A stretch of DNA of 64,000 nt from Protonemura montana. Lineage: Eukaryota; Arthropoda; Insecta; Plecoptera; Nemouridae. The stretch is taken from contig OX387607.1 of assembly GCA_947568835.1 (NCBI GenBank), positions 4,402,001 through 4,466,000 on the forward strand, read 5' to 3'. Below are positions 35,001 to 41,000 of the stretch, in pieces (position 1 is the stretch's first letter; each line of letters opens with the position of its first letter). A program made the position numbers and the translations under genes. The notes under the pieces were generated by a model. It searched no databases. It was not told the origin of the DNA and was given only the letters and a program-made list of their open reading frames with translations.

Positions 35001-35060
35001 TAACCCACCCCCTTCGTAAGGGGTGGTCACCGGCGAGGTGACGTTAGCCACGTCCTCCAT
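1922..35060 (-). CDS. TyrR: Tyramine receptor 2-like biogenic amine GPCR (7 coding exons, spliced)
   Basis: Class A GPCR expected at the neuronal plasma membrane, where it would bind a phenolamine such as tyramine and signal through a G protein. Join, 5' to 3': 35060-34893, 26394-26250, 22129-21901, 17732-17549, 10122-10022, 2709-2333, 2058-1922. All six introns are GT-AG with phases 0, 1, 2, 0, 2, 1, and the sum (1,341 bp) gives 446 residues plus TGA. Landmarks: N-glycosylation sequons at N6, N28 and N36; TM1 about 42-67 with G58 N59; D87 (2.50); C114 (3.25) and C192 for the ECL2 disulfide; D121 (3.32), the amine counter-ion; DRY 138-140; W167; S204 and S208 (5.42, 5.46), which contact ring hydroxyls; P212; a long loop 3, about 230-355; C374 W375 L P377 F378 F379; W400; N409 P410 F I Y413; a short tail with C432, a likely palmitoylation site. 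The TM2 stretch [15 protein letters not shown] and the TM3 stretch [17 protein letters not shown] match my memory of insect TyrR/TAR2 better than octopamine, D1-like or D2-like receptors. The receptor call is very safe; the subfamily is less so. Confidence 0.85.
2333..2709 (-). CDS. TyrR: TyrR coding exon 6 (rest of loop 3, TM6, ECL3, start of TM7)
   Basis: The acceptor is TTCTCTTTTCAG at 2710-2711 and the donor is GTGAGT at 2332. It codes 125 residues plus split codons on both sides. The first ~80 residues are a low-conservation loop 3 rich in H, S, T and [17 protein letters not shown] then leads into TM6 with [17 protein letters not shown], carrying the W6.48 toggle and F6.51/F6.52. The exon ends inside TM7 at AFLTWL, where W400 is W7.40. 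The opposite strand also shows a 171-codon open frame, which is a shadow of this exon. Confidence 0.93.
3771..4213 (-). mobile_element. 5S rRNA-derived SINE, copy 1
   Basis: Near full length, head at the right. Read on the minus strand, the head CCGAACGGTTTGGCG is followed by a degenerate 5S-like internal promoter region, then a body with CTCTCGACAGCAGGGATTTG, a CAT-rich stretch and a tail AATCAATCAAT. A possible 6-7-bp target duplication (CGATTG) flanks it at 3765-3770 and 4214-4219. The copy is fairly diverged. Confidence 0.8.
5104..5441 (-). mobile_element. 5S rRNA-derived SINE, copy 2 (internal deletion)
   Basis: Same family and orientation as copy 1. The body lacks about 100 bp between the CCCGGG and TTCCTCCACAAATCCATGCT segments. 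The head at the right end (AACACGCCAAACCGTTTGG) and the GATGATGATGA stretch are intact. Confidence 0.8.
6892..7288 (+). mobile_element. 5S rRNA-derived SINE, copy 3 (5' truncated)
   Basis: Starts within the 5S-like part at ATGAGATCACCGAAGTTAAG, then GGATGGGTGACCGTCATACA, the body and a CGTCGTTAAACACC tail ending in A/T-rich repeats. The first ~35 bases of the family head are missing. AAGTTAAGCAACGCTG resembles the A-box region, and the GGATGGGTGACCG motif resembles the C-box, of a 5S RNA gene promoter. Confidence 0.85.
8303..8335. repeat. AT microsatellite (TTATA)n
   Basis: About six imperfect copies of TTATA in an intron. A simple low-complexity tract with no other signal. Confidence 0.8.
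9345..9425 (-). repeat. Degenerate tRNA-like element fragment
   Basis: On the minus strand this reads through a decayed A-box region to a B-box-like GTGTTCGAGTC, matching the tRNA-like core seen at 23722-23797 and 31764-31835. The inverted arms are largely lost. Confidence 0.5.
10022..10122 (-). CDS. TyrR: TyrR coding exon 5 (small loop-3 exon)
   Basis: The exon is 101 bp, with acceptor TTTTATTTGCAG and donor GTCAGT at 10021. It codes 33 residues ([17 protein letters not shown], then an acidic stretch ending CA) plus two bases (AG) that complete Ser276 with exon 6. It has no conserved motif. The evidence is phase logic: exon 4 ends in phase 0 and exon 6 needs two preceding bases, and this open, GC-rich segment with good splice sites supplies exactly that. 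It lies in third intracellular loop sequence, where family members vary most. It could be alternatively spliced only together with a phase change elsewhere, since 101 is not a multiple of 3. Confidence 0.75.
10851..11183. promoter_or_regulatory. Dense cluster of GATAA motifs
   Basis: About 14 GATAA/TTATC motifs fall in 330 bp, several in the form ATCTAGATAAG, in both orientations and with uneven spacing. They could be binding sites for a GATA factor or remnants of a decayed GATA-type simple repeat. The sequence alone does not decide. Confidence 0.35.
11535..11690 (+). repeat. Dispersed repeat family A, copy 1
   Basis: Shares GTATCGATATTTTGAGTAG and GTTACCACGTGTTGCC with copies at 12838-13137, 45195-45290 and 46485-46790. 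Probably a non-autonomous transposon. No inverted termini were identified. Confidence 0.6.
12838..13137 (-). repeat. Dispersed repeat family A, copy 2
   Basis: One of the two longest copies (~300 bp). On the minus strand it runs from ATGGAGGATGCAACTAGGTG through AAGACTGGTTTACGCTCAA, GTATCGGTATTTTGAGTCG and CGCCATCAGGTGGTACTTAC to AACGCTGGGTCTCTGACATT. Confidence 0.65.
13275..14429. mobile_element. Pogo-like (Tc1/mariner superfamily) DNA transposon remnant
   Basis: The terminal inverted repeats begin GGGGAGACTGGGGCAAGTTG; the right copy matches the first 25 bases with two mismatches. A TA dinucleotide flanks both ends, as in Tc1/mariner/pogo insertions. The motif GGGGCAAGTTGTTAC recurs just inside the left end (near 13300), near 13637, and three times at 14188-14245, so it may be a transposase-binding repeat. 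The only coding relic is a zinc-finger tail at 13848-14054; the DDE catalytic part is absent, so the element is non-autonomous. Confidence 0.85.
13848..14054 (+). pseudogene. Relic C-terminal zinc finger of a pogo-like transposase
   Basis: One frame reads [20 protein letters not shown], then an in-frame TGA at 13911, then a finger with spaced pairs CFVC, CIQC, HVKC and CVDC, ending at a TAA. The order C-C, C-C (with a following W-A-H), H-C, C-C is a PHD-like fold. Basic-acidic tails followed by such a finger are known at the C-terminus of some insect pogo/Tigger-type transposases. With the stop and no catalytic domain upstream, it cannot encode an active enzyme. Confidence 0.65.
14618..14880 (+). 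mobile_element. tRNA-derived SINE-like element, copy a
   Basis: A ~120-bp head (ATTCACAACCTCTCGGTTCT, then CATTCTCAACAAATGCACTA) leads to a tRNA-like core with TGTCCAAG, an A-box-like ACTTAGTAAGAGCA and a B-box-like GGGGTTCGTGTCCCC, then GACATCAATTTTT and a tail with the family words CGCATTAGAAGCG and CAATTTAAATCA. It is the same family as 23636-23880. Confidence 0.65.
15820..15840. repeat. Alternating purine-pyrimidine tract
   Basis: Twenty-one strictly alternating bases of the form (AC)n followed by GCGTGCGCGTG. A potential Z-DNA-forming tract or a simple repeat; no functional context is visible. Confidence 0.6.
17154..17191 (-). repeat. Solitary unit of the 54-bp minisatellite
   Basis: Contains GTCTAGCCCTTGAGAGCAGA and then TACCAGCACAAGGACT, matching the repeat unit at 60554-61199 in the same orientation and 24299-24750 in reverse. 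The copy is partial and isolated, about 360 bp downstream (in transcript sense) of exon 4. Confidence 0.8.
17549..17732 (-). CDS. TyrR: TyrR coding exon 4 (ECL2, TM5, start of loop 3)
   Basis: The acceptor is TCTACCGCAG at 17733-17734 and the donor is GTAAGT at 17548. After one base completing Trp181 it codes 61 residues: [14 protein letters not shown] (ECL2 with C192), then TM5 with [14 protein letters not shown], placing serines at 5.42 and 5.46 and P212 at 5.50, then [12 protein letters not shown] at the start of loop 3. It ends in phase 0 after K-Q-R. Confidence 0.93.
18765..18850 (-). repeat. Dispersed repeat family A, fragment
   Basis: The minus strand reads TTGTTTGCTTGGCAGAAATC and then TTTTAACGCTGGTTCTCTAA, matching the 3' end of the family A copies at 12838 and 46485. 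Confidence 0.5.
21165..21350. repeat. Dispersed repeat family B, copy 1
   Basis: Around GGGGATAACTTTTTTATCA and TCTGGAGACACCGTCTGTAA it aligns at roughly 70% by eye with 30335-30490 (GGGGATAAAGTTATTATAAT, then TCTGGGTACACCTTCTGTGA and TTGGCTGTCCATCTTTA). The ends are not defined. Confidence 0.4.
21452..21883 (+). mobile_element. 5S rRNA-derived SINE, copy 4, next to a splice donor
   Basis: Starts at ACCGAACGG with a locally rearranged head (the ACCGAAACGGAAACACCGAA words are partly duplicated), keeps CTGCGCTGGGTCAGGTATTG and the full body, and ends with GTCGTTAAACACAACAAATC. The end lies about 17 bp from the exon 3 donor at 21900, on the intron side. It is antisense to the TyrR transcript. 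Confidence 0.85.
21901..22129 (-). CDS. TyrR: TyrR coding exon 3 (loop 1, TM3, DRY, TM4)
   Basis: The acceptor is GATCTTGACAG and the donor is GTAAGC at 21900. The exon codes 75 complete residues between the split Gly105 and the split Trp181. It contains C114, D121 (amine-binding aspartate), the DRY box followed by LAVTQPLNY, an Arg-rich loop 2 (SRRRRSKR), W167 and the TM4 end CPPILGW. This is the most diagnostic exon for the TyrR assignment. A 5S-derived SINE ends about 17 bp beyond its donor. Confidence 0.95.
22923..22980 (+). repeat. Tail fragment of the tRNA-like element
   Basis: Carries CAGTGTTCATAATAATAAAT and then CACGCGCATTACAAGCATTT, the 3' tail words of the family; the core is absent. 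Confidence 0.55.
23046..23210. mobile_element. tRNA-like element collapsed into a 52-bp-arm palindrome
   Basis: 23046-23097 and 23114-23165 are exact reverse complements around a 16-base loop that contains GAACCCCGATCT, the B-box side of the tRNA-like core. Each arm holds ACACTATAACCGTCTCAAAA and TTGATGCCCAAACGCGG. The usual tail (CCCCGCGCATTGCAAGCGTT) follows on the right only. Confidence 0.85.
23636..23880 (+). mobile_element. tRNA-derived SINE-like element, copy c (best core)
   Basis: The core at 23722-23797 folds like a tRNA: acceptor halves TGTTCAA and TTGGGCA can pair with one mismatch; the D-stem GCTC/GAGC survives with an inserted base in the loop; and a T-arm-like CGGGGTTCGAGTTCCCG is present. 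The A box is AGCTCAATGGTTCAG and the B box GGTTCGAGTTCC. The anticodon stem does not pair well, so it is not a functional tRNA. Inverted words CGTCTCAAAA and TTTTGAGACG flank the core, with a head at 23640-23700 and the usual tail. Confidence 0.7.
24299..24750 (+). repeat. 54-bp minisatellite array 1 (about 8 units)
   Basis: The unit is built on CTAGACTGTAGCAATGCAGG, then GGACAGTCCTTGTGCTGGTA, then TCTTCTCTCACGGG. Because 54 is a multiple of 3, the array stays open in one frame and mimics a repeat protein of period 18 ([18 protein letters not shown]). Point changes and 1-3-base indels separate the units. It lies in an intron, opposite in orientation to the array at 60554. Confidence 0.9.
26250..26394 (-). 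CDS. TyrR: TyrR coding exon 2 (end of TM1, loop 1, TM2)
   Basis: The acceptor is TATGTCTTCAG and the donor is GTATGT at 26249. The 145 bp code residues 57-104: [15 protein letters not shown], then TM2 with SLAVAD, where D87 is the sodium-site D2.50, and a PPAVAYHLM end. It leaves one base (G) to complete Gly105 with exon 3. Joining exon 1 to exon 2 gives an unbroken TM1 (TVTV|VGNTLI). The GC content is clearly above that of the flanking intron. Confidence 0.92.
26632..27080 (+). mobile_element. 5S rRNA-derived SINE, copy 5 (full length)
   Basis: Head ACCGAACGGTTTGGCGTGTT, then the 5S-like segment GGTTCTCGTGAGATCACC, AAGTTAAGCAACACTGCGCT and GTATTGGATGGTTGACC, which parallel the middle of eukaryotic 5S rRNA, then the body and an AAATCAACCAATTAATCAAA tail. 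This is the best copy for recognising the 5S ancestry. It lies 238 bp upstream (in transcript sense) of exon 2. Confidence 0.9.
27425..27846 (-). mobile_element. 5S rRNA-derived SINE, copy 6
   Basis: Opposite in orientation to copy 5 and only ~345 bp from it. It carries a short internal duplication (two GTTGATAAG-like segments around 27655-27700) and has lost about 16 bases from the head between ACCG and the family start. Otherwise full length. Confidence 0.85.
30335..30490. repeat. Dispersed repeat family B, copy 2
   Basis: A diverged match to 21165-21350; see that entry for the shared words. Confidence 0.4.
31726..31910 (-). mobile_element. tRNA-like element with inverted arms, copy d
   Basis: The arms 31726-31742 (TTTATTATTAGGAACAC) and 31851-31867 are exact reverse complements, with inner arm pairs (CTCTTAAAAATTG and TAATTTTTGAG). 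Between them, on the minus strand, lies a tRNA-like core with TGTCCA/TGGACA acceptor halves and a B-box GGGGTTCGAGTCCCC. The tail CCCCGCGCATTGCAAGCGTT follows on the plus strand, so here the core is inverted relative to the tail compared with copy c. Confidence 0.75.
32788..32802. repeat. Poly-C tract (15 C)
   Basis: An uninterrupted run of C in AT-rich intron; length may vary between individuals or be a sequencing uncertainty. Confidence 0.85.
33406..33421. repeat. TA dinucleotide microsatellite
   Basis: Eight AT units in a row within an intron. Confidence 0.8.
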
Positions 35061-35079
35061 TGGTTTCCTCACATGGTAG
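34893..35079 (-). CDS. TyrR: TyrR coding exon 1 (N-terminus and first half of TM1)
   Basis: The exon is bounded upstream by a strong acceptor (TTTTGGTTTCAG) at 35080-35081 and downstream by GTAAGT at 34892-34887. The ATG at 35060-35058 starts MEDVANVTS and has a fair Kozak context (CCAATGG). It codes 56 residues: an extracellular, Thr/Asn-rich N-terminus with three N-glycosylation sequons and then TM1 up to VLITVTV, ending in phase 0. Because an acceptor precedes the ATG, at least one further 5' exon must exist. The frame is open between the acceptor and the ATG (Y-H-V-R-K-P), so coding sequence in an upstream exon cannot be excluded. Confidence 0.85.
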
Positions 35080-38000
35080 CTGAAACCAAAAGGAATATTT
35101 TTATTAAAAAAACAAATCTTGAGGTTAAAGCGTAACTGATAGTAATCTACAGGTGAAAATGACAGTTAAAATAGCAAAGGGCAGACGCAATGCAAGCATT
35201 GTTTTGGTGTGAGATGGGTAATTAAATAAGAGGTGGCGATCCCAATTGAATCGAAAAAAACGGCCGAAAATCTCAAATTTTAAATGTGGACATAAAATTA
35301 GTCTGTAAAGACTTGCTTATTCAGCACGTGGCTAGGTCACGATACGACAAACATGTTTGCGACATTTGGTGGCTAAGTTTAACTGATTGTGCTTTCCATT
35401 GTGACAAAGCAAACAAGATGGATTCACGGCAGGAGTTTTTTTGTTTACGTGCGGCGAAAACTCGTTTTGCGTGAATCAATTTTTCTTAGTACCGCGCGAC
35501 GGTCGTTTCCGCGAATCAAAAACAATATTTTAGCTAAATTGAGAATTGTCAAAACTGATTGATCGAATACATACATTTCCATGTCATGGTATTCCAGGAG
35601 AAAAAAATCTACCCACGCATATTTCTTGAGCGTCCCACGTCATTATCGGCAGATATGGAACATCTGTTGGCATCGGAAGAAGTGTAACTTAAAATGAGAT
35701 TCAATTAAACCCGCCTCGGGGTAAGTTTTTGTGCTTGGATATTTTAATATCAAACAGTTAGCTGTCTTTGGTCTCCTCCAAGGAGCCTCATTAGCGGGTC
35801 CGGGGTTCTTATTCCGATAGTGAACTAATCCCGGCAGTCACCGAGGACAGAGCAGGAAAGCATATAATAAAATTGTGATTAAAAAACGTGGTCGTGGTTT
35901 CGTTTTCAACCCACAATGGCACCAAAAATAGATTTATCTCAGCACCTCGCTCTCACGGTGAAAGCTACAACCATCTGTAATGATTCTGCGTACAAATAGC
36001 TCACGTAATTGAATTCTGAACTTGTTTAGAATTAATTAAATTTCGTTTTCTATCGATATGACGTTTATTTTTTATTAAATAAACTCGCCATATCCCGACG
36101 CAACGATACTACATACAATTGGGAAGGTGAAATTACACCATTACTCAATTAAAAGCTGAATTAAATGAACAATTTCGTAAATTTTTGTGTATCTATACCA
36201 ACTTCGGTGTAGTGTTTTTTTGTTGTTTTTTTTCCTTGTTTTGTTTTCTTTTAGCCGTAATTAATTTTCGACAATAAGGTAGCTCGCGGGTCGGTGAACT
36301 TAGAGACGCTGCCGCCCAGAGAGCGCTGCTTTCAAATTCTTTCATCATTATCATGGTGGCGGTGGGCGTGGGATGATTCGCCGCCGCGTAAGAACGCGAC
36401 TAGTCGTTGTTCCTAATTATTTCACATCGATGGATAAAGTAATTGAAAATTTGATCTTCCATCCATCCAGCCCCCATCCACTTTCACCCCATGACGCTGC
36501 CAATATTTACTTTGCCAAACAAATTTCATGCGTAACCGAGACCACAAATGTTTGTTTTTCTTAATCCCCGTGTCGAGAATTTTAATGCGCTGGCTGTACT
36601 ACAAAAACTTTTCGACTCGACGAAAAGTGCGGCTTCTCTTGGCCTTACCGTTAAATATCTTTCAGATACCCCATCTCACTGTAGGCAGGGATAAAACTTT
36701 CGCTATTTGCCTTGTGAACTGCAAGGCGGATCGAGACTTTTGGGCAAAACGCCCAGGACATCATTCATGTGATGCTAGTAGCGTGGACTTGCAGGGGAAT
36801 ATGGACATAGGAGGCCCGAAACAACGAAGCTCATGCAACATTTTCCAGTAGAAAGAAACTCCTCTGGGCATATTGAGTAAAGATGTTAAACAAATGTAAA
36901 GTCATCCTCTTCAGTGATTCCTTAAAATACTCAATAACCGCGTTTAATTTTCAAATTAAATTTGATGTTAAGTTTGAAATGTATCTACTTTGTAACCTTT
37001 TGAGAACAAAAATCGTTGAATTATGAAACTTACATTTTTGTTTTAGCTACATGAGAGTTGATTATTTCTTAACTTGATATAATTAATTTAGTGAATGCAA
37101 CTGTAAATTATGTCTAGTTTCATCCAATTTTATTGAGAAGCAATTATTCGCAGCAAAAGAGGTGACATAACAATAATTAGTTCTCCTGACTCACATCATC
37201 GAGTTGACCCATTTTACTTGATGAATATTGATATTGCAGAGCATTACATGATACATTTAAGTAATGAAATATAGACAAGCCAATCGGTTGATGAAGCCTT
37301 ATAGGGCGCAGCTAGCTCTGTTTATAATGATTCACTGCGTTAGGAGTATTGAGATCATTTAAGTTGACGATGGAAACGAAATTCGGATTACAAGTCGCAA
37401 TTTTTCTACTCGGTTTTTAATTACAAAAGACACTTTGAACTCAATTTTGTTTCCTTTTTTTTTCAATTATTTTCCTACTGAATAAGTCGTCGAGGCAAAT
37501 TTAAACTTTTTCTTTTTTAATCGTCTAACAACGCTTTGAAATCCTCTGACATTAGGTCTGTTGTCAGAAAAATGAATTCTCTTGCGCGCAAAAGAAGAAG
37601 AATGACGCCACCTCGTGATTTTCTCCACGGAAAACTGTAACGAGCTTTTCCCTAGAGATGAGCTCATTTCTCGCTTGTTTTTTGTAATATTTGTCCGATT
37701 TTTTTTGCTTTCTTGAACGCTATACGAACAATATAGCTGAGTCATCAATTAAATATTTTATTTACTTCAAATTCCAAGTTTTCTGTTAAAAAAAAAAGCT
37801 TTATATTTAGAATCTTTTCTGCTGTGACTTTAAATAAACAATATGTCATCCATTTCTGCGGTGCTAGACATTAGTCCTTGGAGGTTTACGATCCCTTGGT
37901 GTTATTTAACTGGTTCTATGCTGTCATTTCTCAGCTATAATGATAACCCCCGCATATCCGACCCAGAACTTAGGCCGCTTAATTCTCCGCCCCCTCCGGC

Positions 38001-41000
38001 GAGATAAAAGGAAGACATTAAATAATGAAATAGTCCATTAGCAAAAAAAAAGGCGCCATTTGAAACAAAATTTACGTCCGGCAACCGGATGAATAAATAT
38101 TCGCTAGTGATTCATTTAGTAAAATCATTCAAGTGCATTTATTTTGACAAATGAACAACCAAATCGTGAGTGACGTTCTAAAAAAACCTTTTCATCGTTA
38201 TATTTTTATGTTATGTTCTTGAACTGTCCTATCATAGCGTGTAATATATTTACATTTCCAATTATTTTGTACTTGAAAGCTATTTAACTTCACAAGTCCC
38301 GAGGGTTTATTTATGGTATTTTCCATGGATTTTCTCCACTCATCCGGTGGATATTGCGACGAAAAACGTCTTGAAAATTGCTTGGAGCTCAGAAGAGCAA
38401 CGGCAAAAATCTCTGTCCCGTGGGTGCACATTTCGCCGAGCGGATTTCCGCTATCCTGAAATCCAATAGGGTTTCGGGGAGAAGGAAAATATCATGTCAT
38501 TGCAACGCGATTCCGCATGAAACAATTTTAATCTGAGAATATTGTCCATCCCGATTAGTTAATCATGCTTCGTATGAACTTTTCTAGTTTTTCTTACATT
38601 GTATTTGGTTTATTCCGGTTCACGAACATACGAGCTTTTACCATTGAGCGATGGGTGGGATATTTTTTTACCTTCATATGTAAAGAAATACATGTATTGT
38701 GGGAATGTAAAGTTTCTTTCTACTCAAGCATTATACAACTAGTAACATTTTCTGTTGATTCAGAAACAAGATTGAAAATATTTGAAAGAAAACTAGTGAG
38801 GTTGAAAAATCTGTTTACAAATTGGGTAAAACAATTGAAAGAACAAATTTGCATGTTTCTTATCAAGGGTGAAAGTAGTTGTGACTTTTCTCCGATAAAA
38901 AAATAACTACAAAACGTTAAGAAATAATCACATTGTCTAATCATCCTAAATGCATCTAATTAAAAATTCGGGAAAATTATTAAAATAATAAATATATTCA
39001 ACTATGTTATTATAAAATAGCCGGAACATTTGCATTTAGGATGCCTTGAAAAGCTATGTTTCGTGACCCTTTTTGGTATCGGAACTCACTCTTATTGGAG
39101 TAACATGCATAAGTTGCGAAATGTAGGGAAAATTAGCCGTTTTACGAAGCATTTAAGATAAAGGAGACATCTGTCTGAAAAGCATCGTCGTTAACCAAGT
39201 ACTCCTGCTCTGTGCAAGGCTAATTACGCTTATTACAACCCCAGATATTTCGTAACAAATATCGCAAGTCTACTCTTCTGGCTGTGAGAAAATTCACGCT
39301 CAATGTGCAGCGAAAGTTACTACAGCCAACTCCGACGTATACACAATTATAAAATTAATTAAAACTTGTAGTTTATAATTCCCAAAAACATAATAATCTA
39401 GCCTCCCCACCCTTTCACCGTTAATATGGCTAGGGAACACATGCAATTTCACAAAATGTTCCATAAGTGTACTGAACTCGAGGCTCGAAATATGCAAGTT
39501 ACTTTTCAGACCAATTTTAATTCTGATCGCTTGGTTTCCGCTTCCAGACGAGGGAAGTCCATTTTGACCATCCTCCCCCTCCTCATGATGAATTTTCTGC
39601 CACAATAAAAGCATTTTCAATCGTGCTATTGAACTGCAAACCAACAGCTCGACACCTAGAAGATTTTCTTCAAGAATTTGTCGAAATCTTCAAATTAAGG
39701 GGATGGCGGTCAGTGTGTTAGATACCGGTAGGTTTAACAGGTAGAAAGAGTGAGTAAACATTAGGAGATTTAGGGACTTCAAGGGAAAGTGGTGGAGATT
39801 TACTTCCTTTTTTTAAGGAGTTGGGGTGCAGGAAACAAATACGATTAAGAAAGAGGGCGTTGTTTTGAGGTGGTTTGGATGAGACTTAATTATTATCAAC
39901 TATATTATTATACTTTTTTGTTAAATACTTTGTTAATTCTGTGTCAAAACGCAATGCAACATGTAATTCGCACGAAAAAAATACACAATTATTTTGTGCG
40001 AATAGACTTTTGGTGATTTGCGTACACGGATTTTTAAGAGTCACGGCCTTCTAAGAAATCACTAGCGCTGTTTTGCAACACTATTTCTAACCTAATTTGA
40101 ATCTGCGCTGTCATTAAATTTTCAACACTATAACAGTTGGTAGATATTTTCTACTGGTACCAACGACTGCAAAACAACCATTTATCATCCAAACTTCCAA
40201 CTCACTGACCAAACGCCCTTTTACCAATTAAAATCTACTGCACACCCGCACTTTAAACACATTTAATAACAATTCTGCTTGATTTCAAACGGTTCGCGGA
40301 GTAGCATCATTCAATAGAATGAAAAAAATTCTGACCACGCATCTCCAATGTCTTTATGGTATCGTCACAGGCGATTGAAGGGACGCGCCTCGTTGTGTTC
40401 CTGTCCCTACACACTCTCCTTTGCTGGCCCGCAACGCAATCCAATTCCCTGTCCCACGGTGAAAACTGTGACGACCGACGACAGCGCGGCTGCCTACAAA
40501 ACCCTCGTGAATCGCCGGATTCTCTGAACGGTTTGCAAAGGTGGCCGGAGGATTTACAAACCGCAATTTGACCCGCCACGGGGACGTAATTATTTTATAC
40601 TTTTCTTTGACGGTGAATTTGGAGAAATTTGCGAAAACGTTGTCACAATGCTTGACAGGGATTGAGCTGTAAAGGTCCTCGATCGATTCTGAAACTAGAT
40701 TGTGTGCTTGTTTTTTTTTTGGTATGTCATTTGTTATTATTTCACAGCCAGACAAGAAATATGAGTGATTTCTTCAAGACATTTTTTTTACAATCGGTGG
40801 AAACAAAACCAAGACGTCGTTTGTCTTGATCGGGCCAAGGTCACGGAAGTTCAGTTTGGTCAAGGTATTCAGTCATGACCATTGAGACAACCAGAAAAGC
40901 GCACTTCGACGTTGTCACTCTCTGGACTCACTAAAAACACGGAGAAAGCCGTGAGATCTTTCTCCAACAACTCCCACACTGTCTTGTTTTCGTGTCTAAA

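Noticed and set aside
40354-40755. 133-codon minus-strand open frame in a GC-rich patch
   Set aside because: No family motif, no splice context, and low-complexity-free but unrecognisable residues; GC-rich sequence alone can keep frames open.
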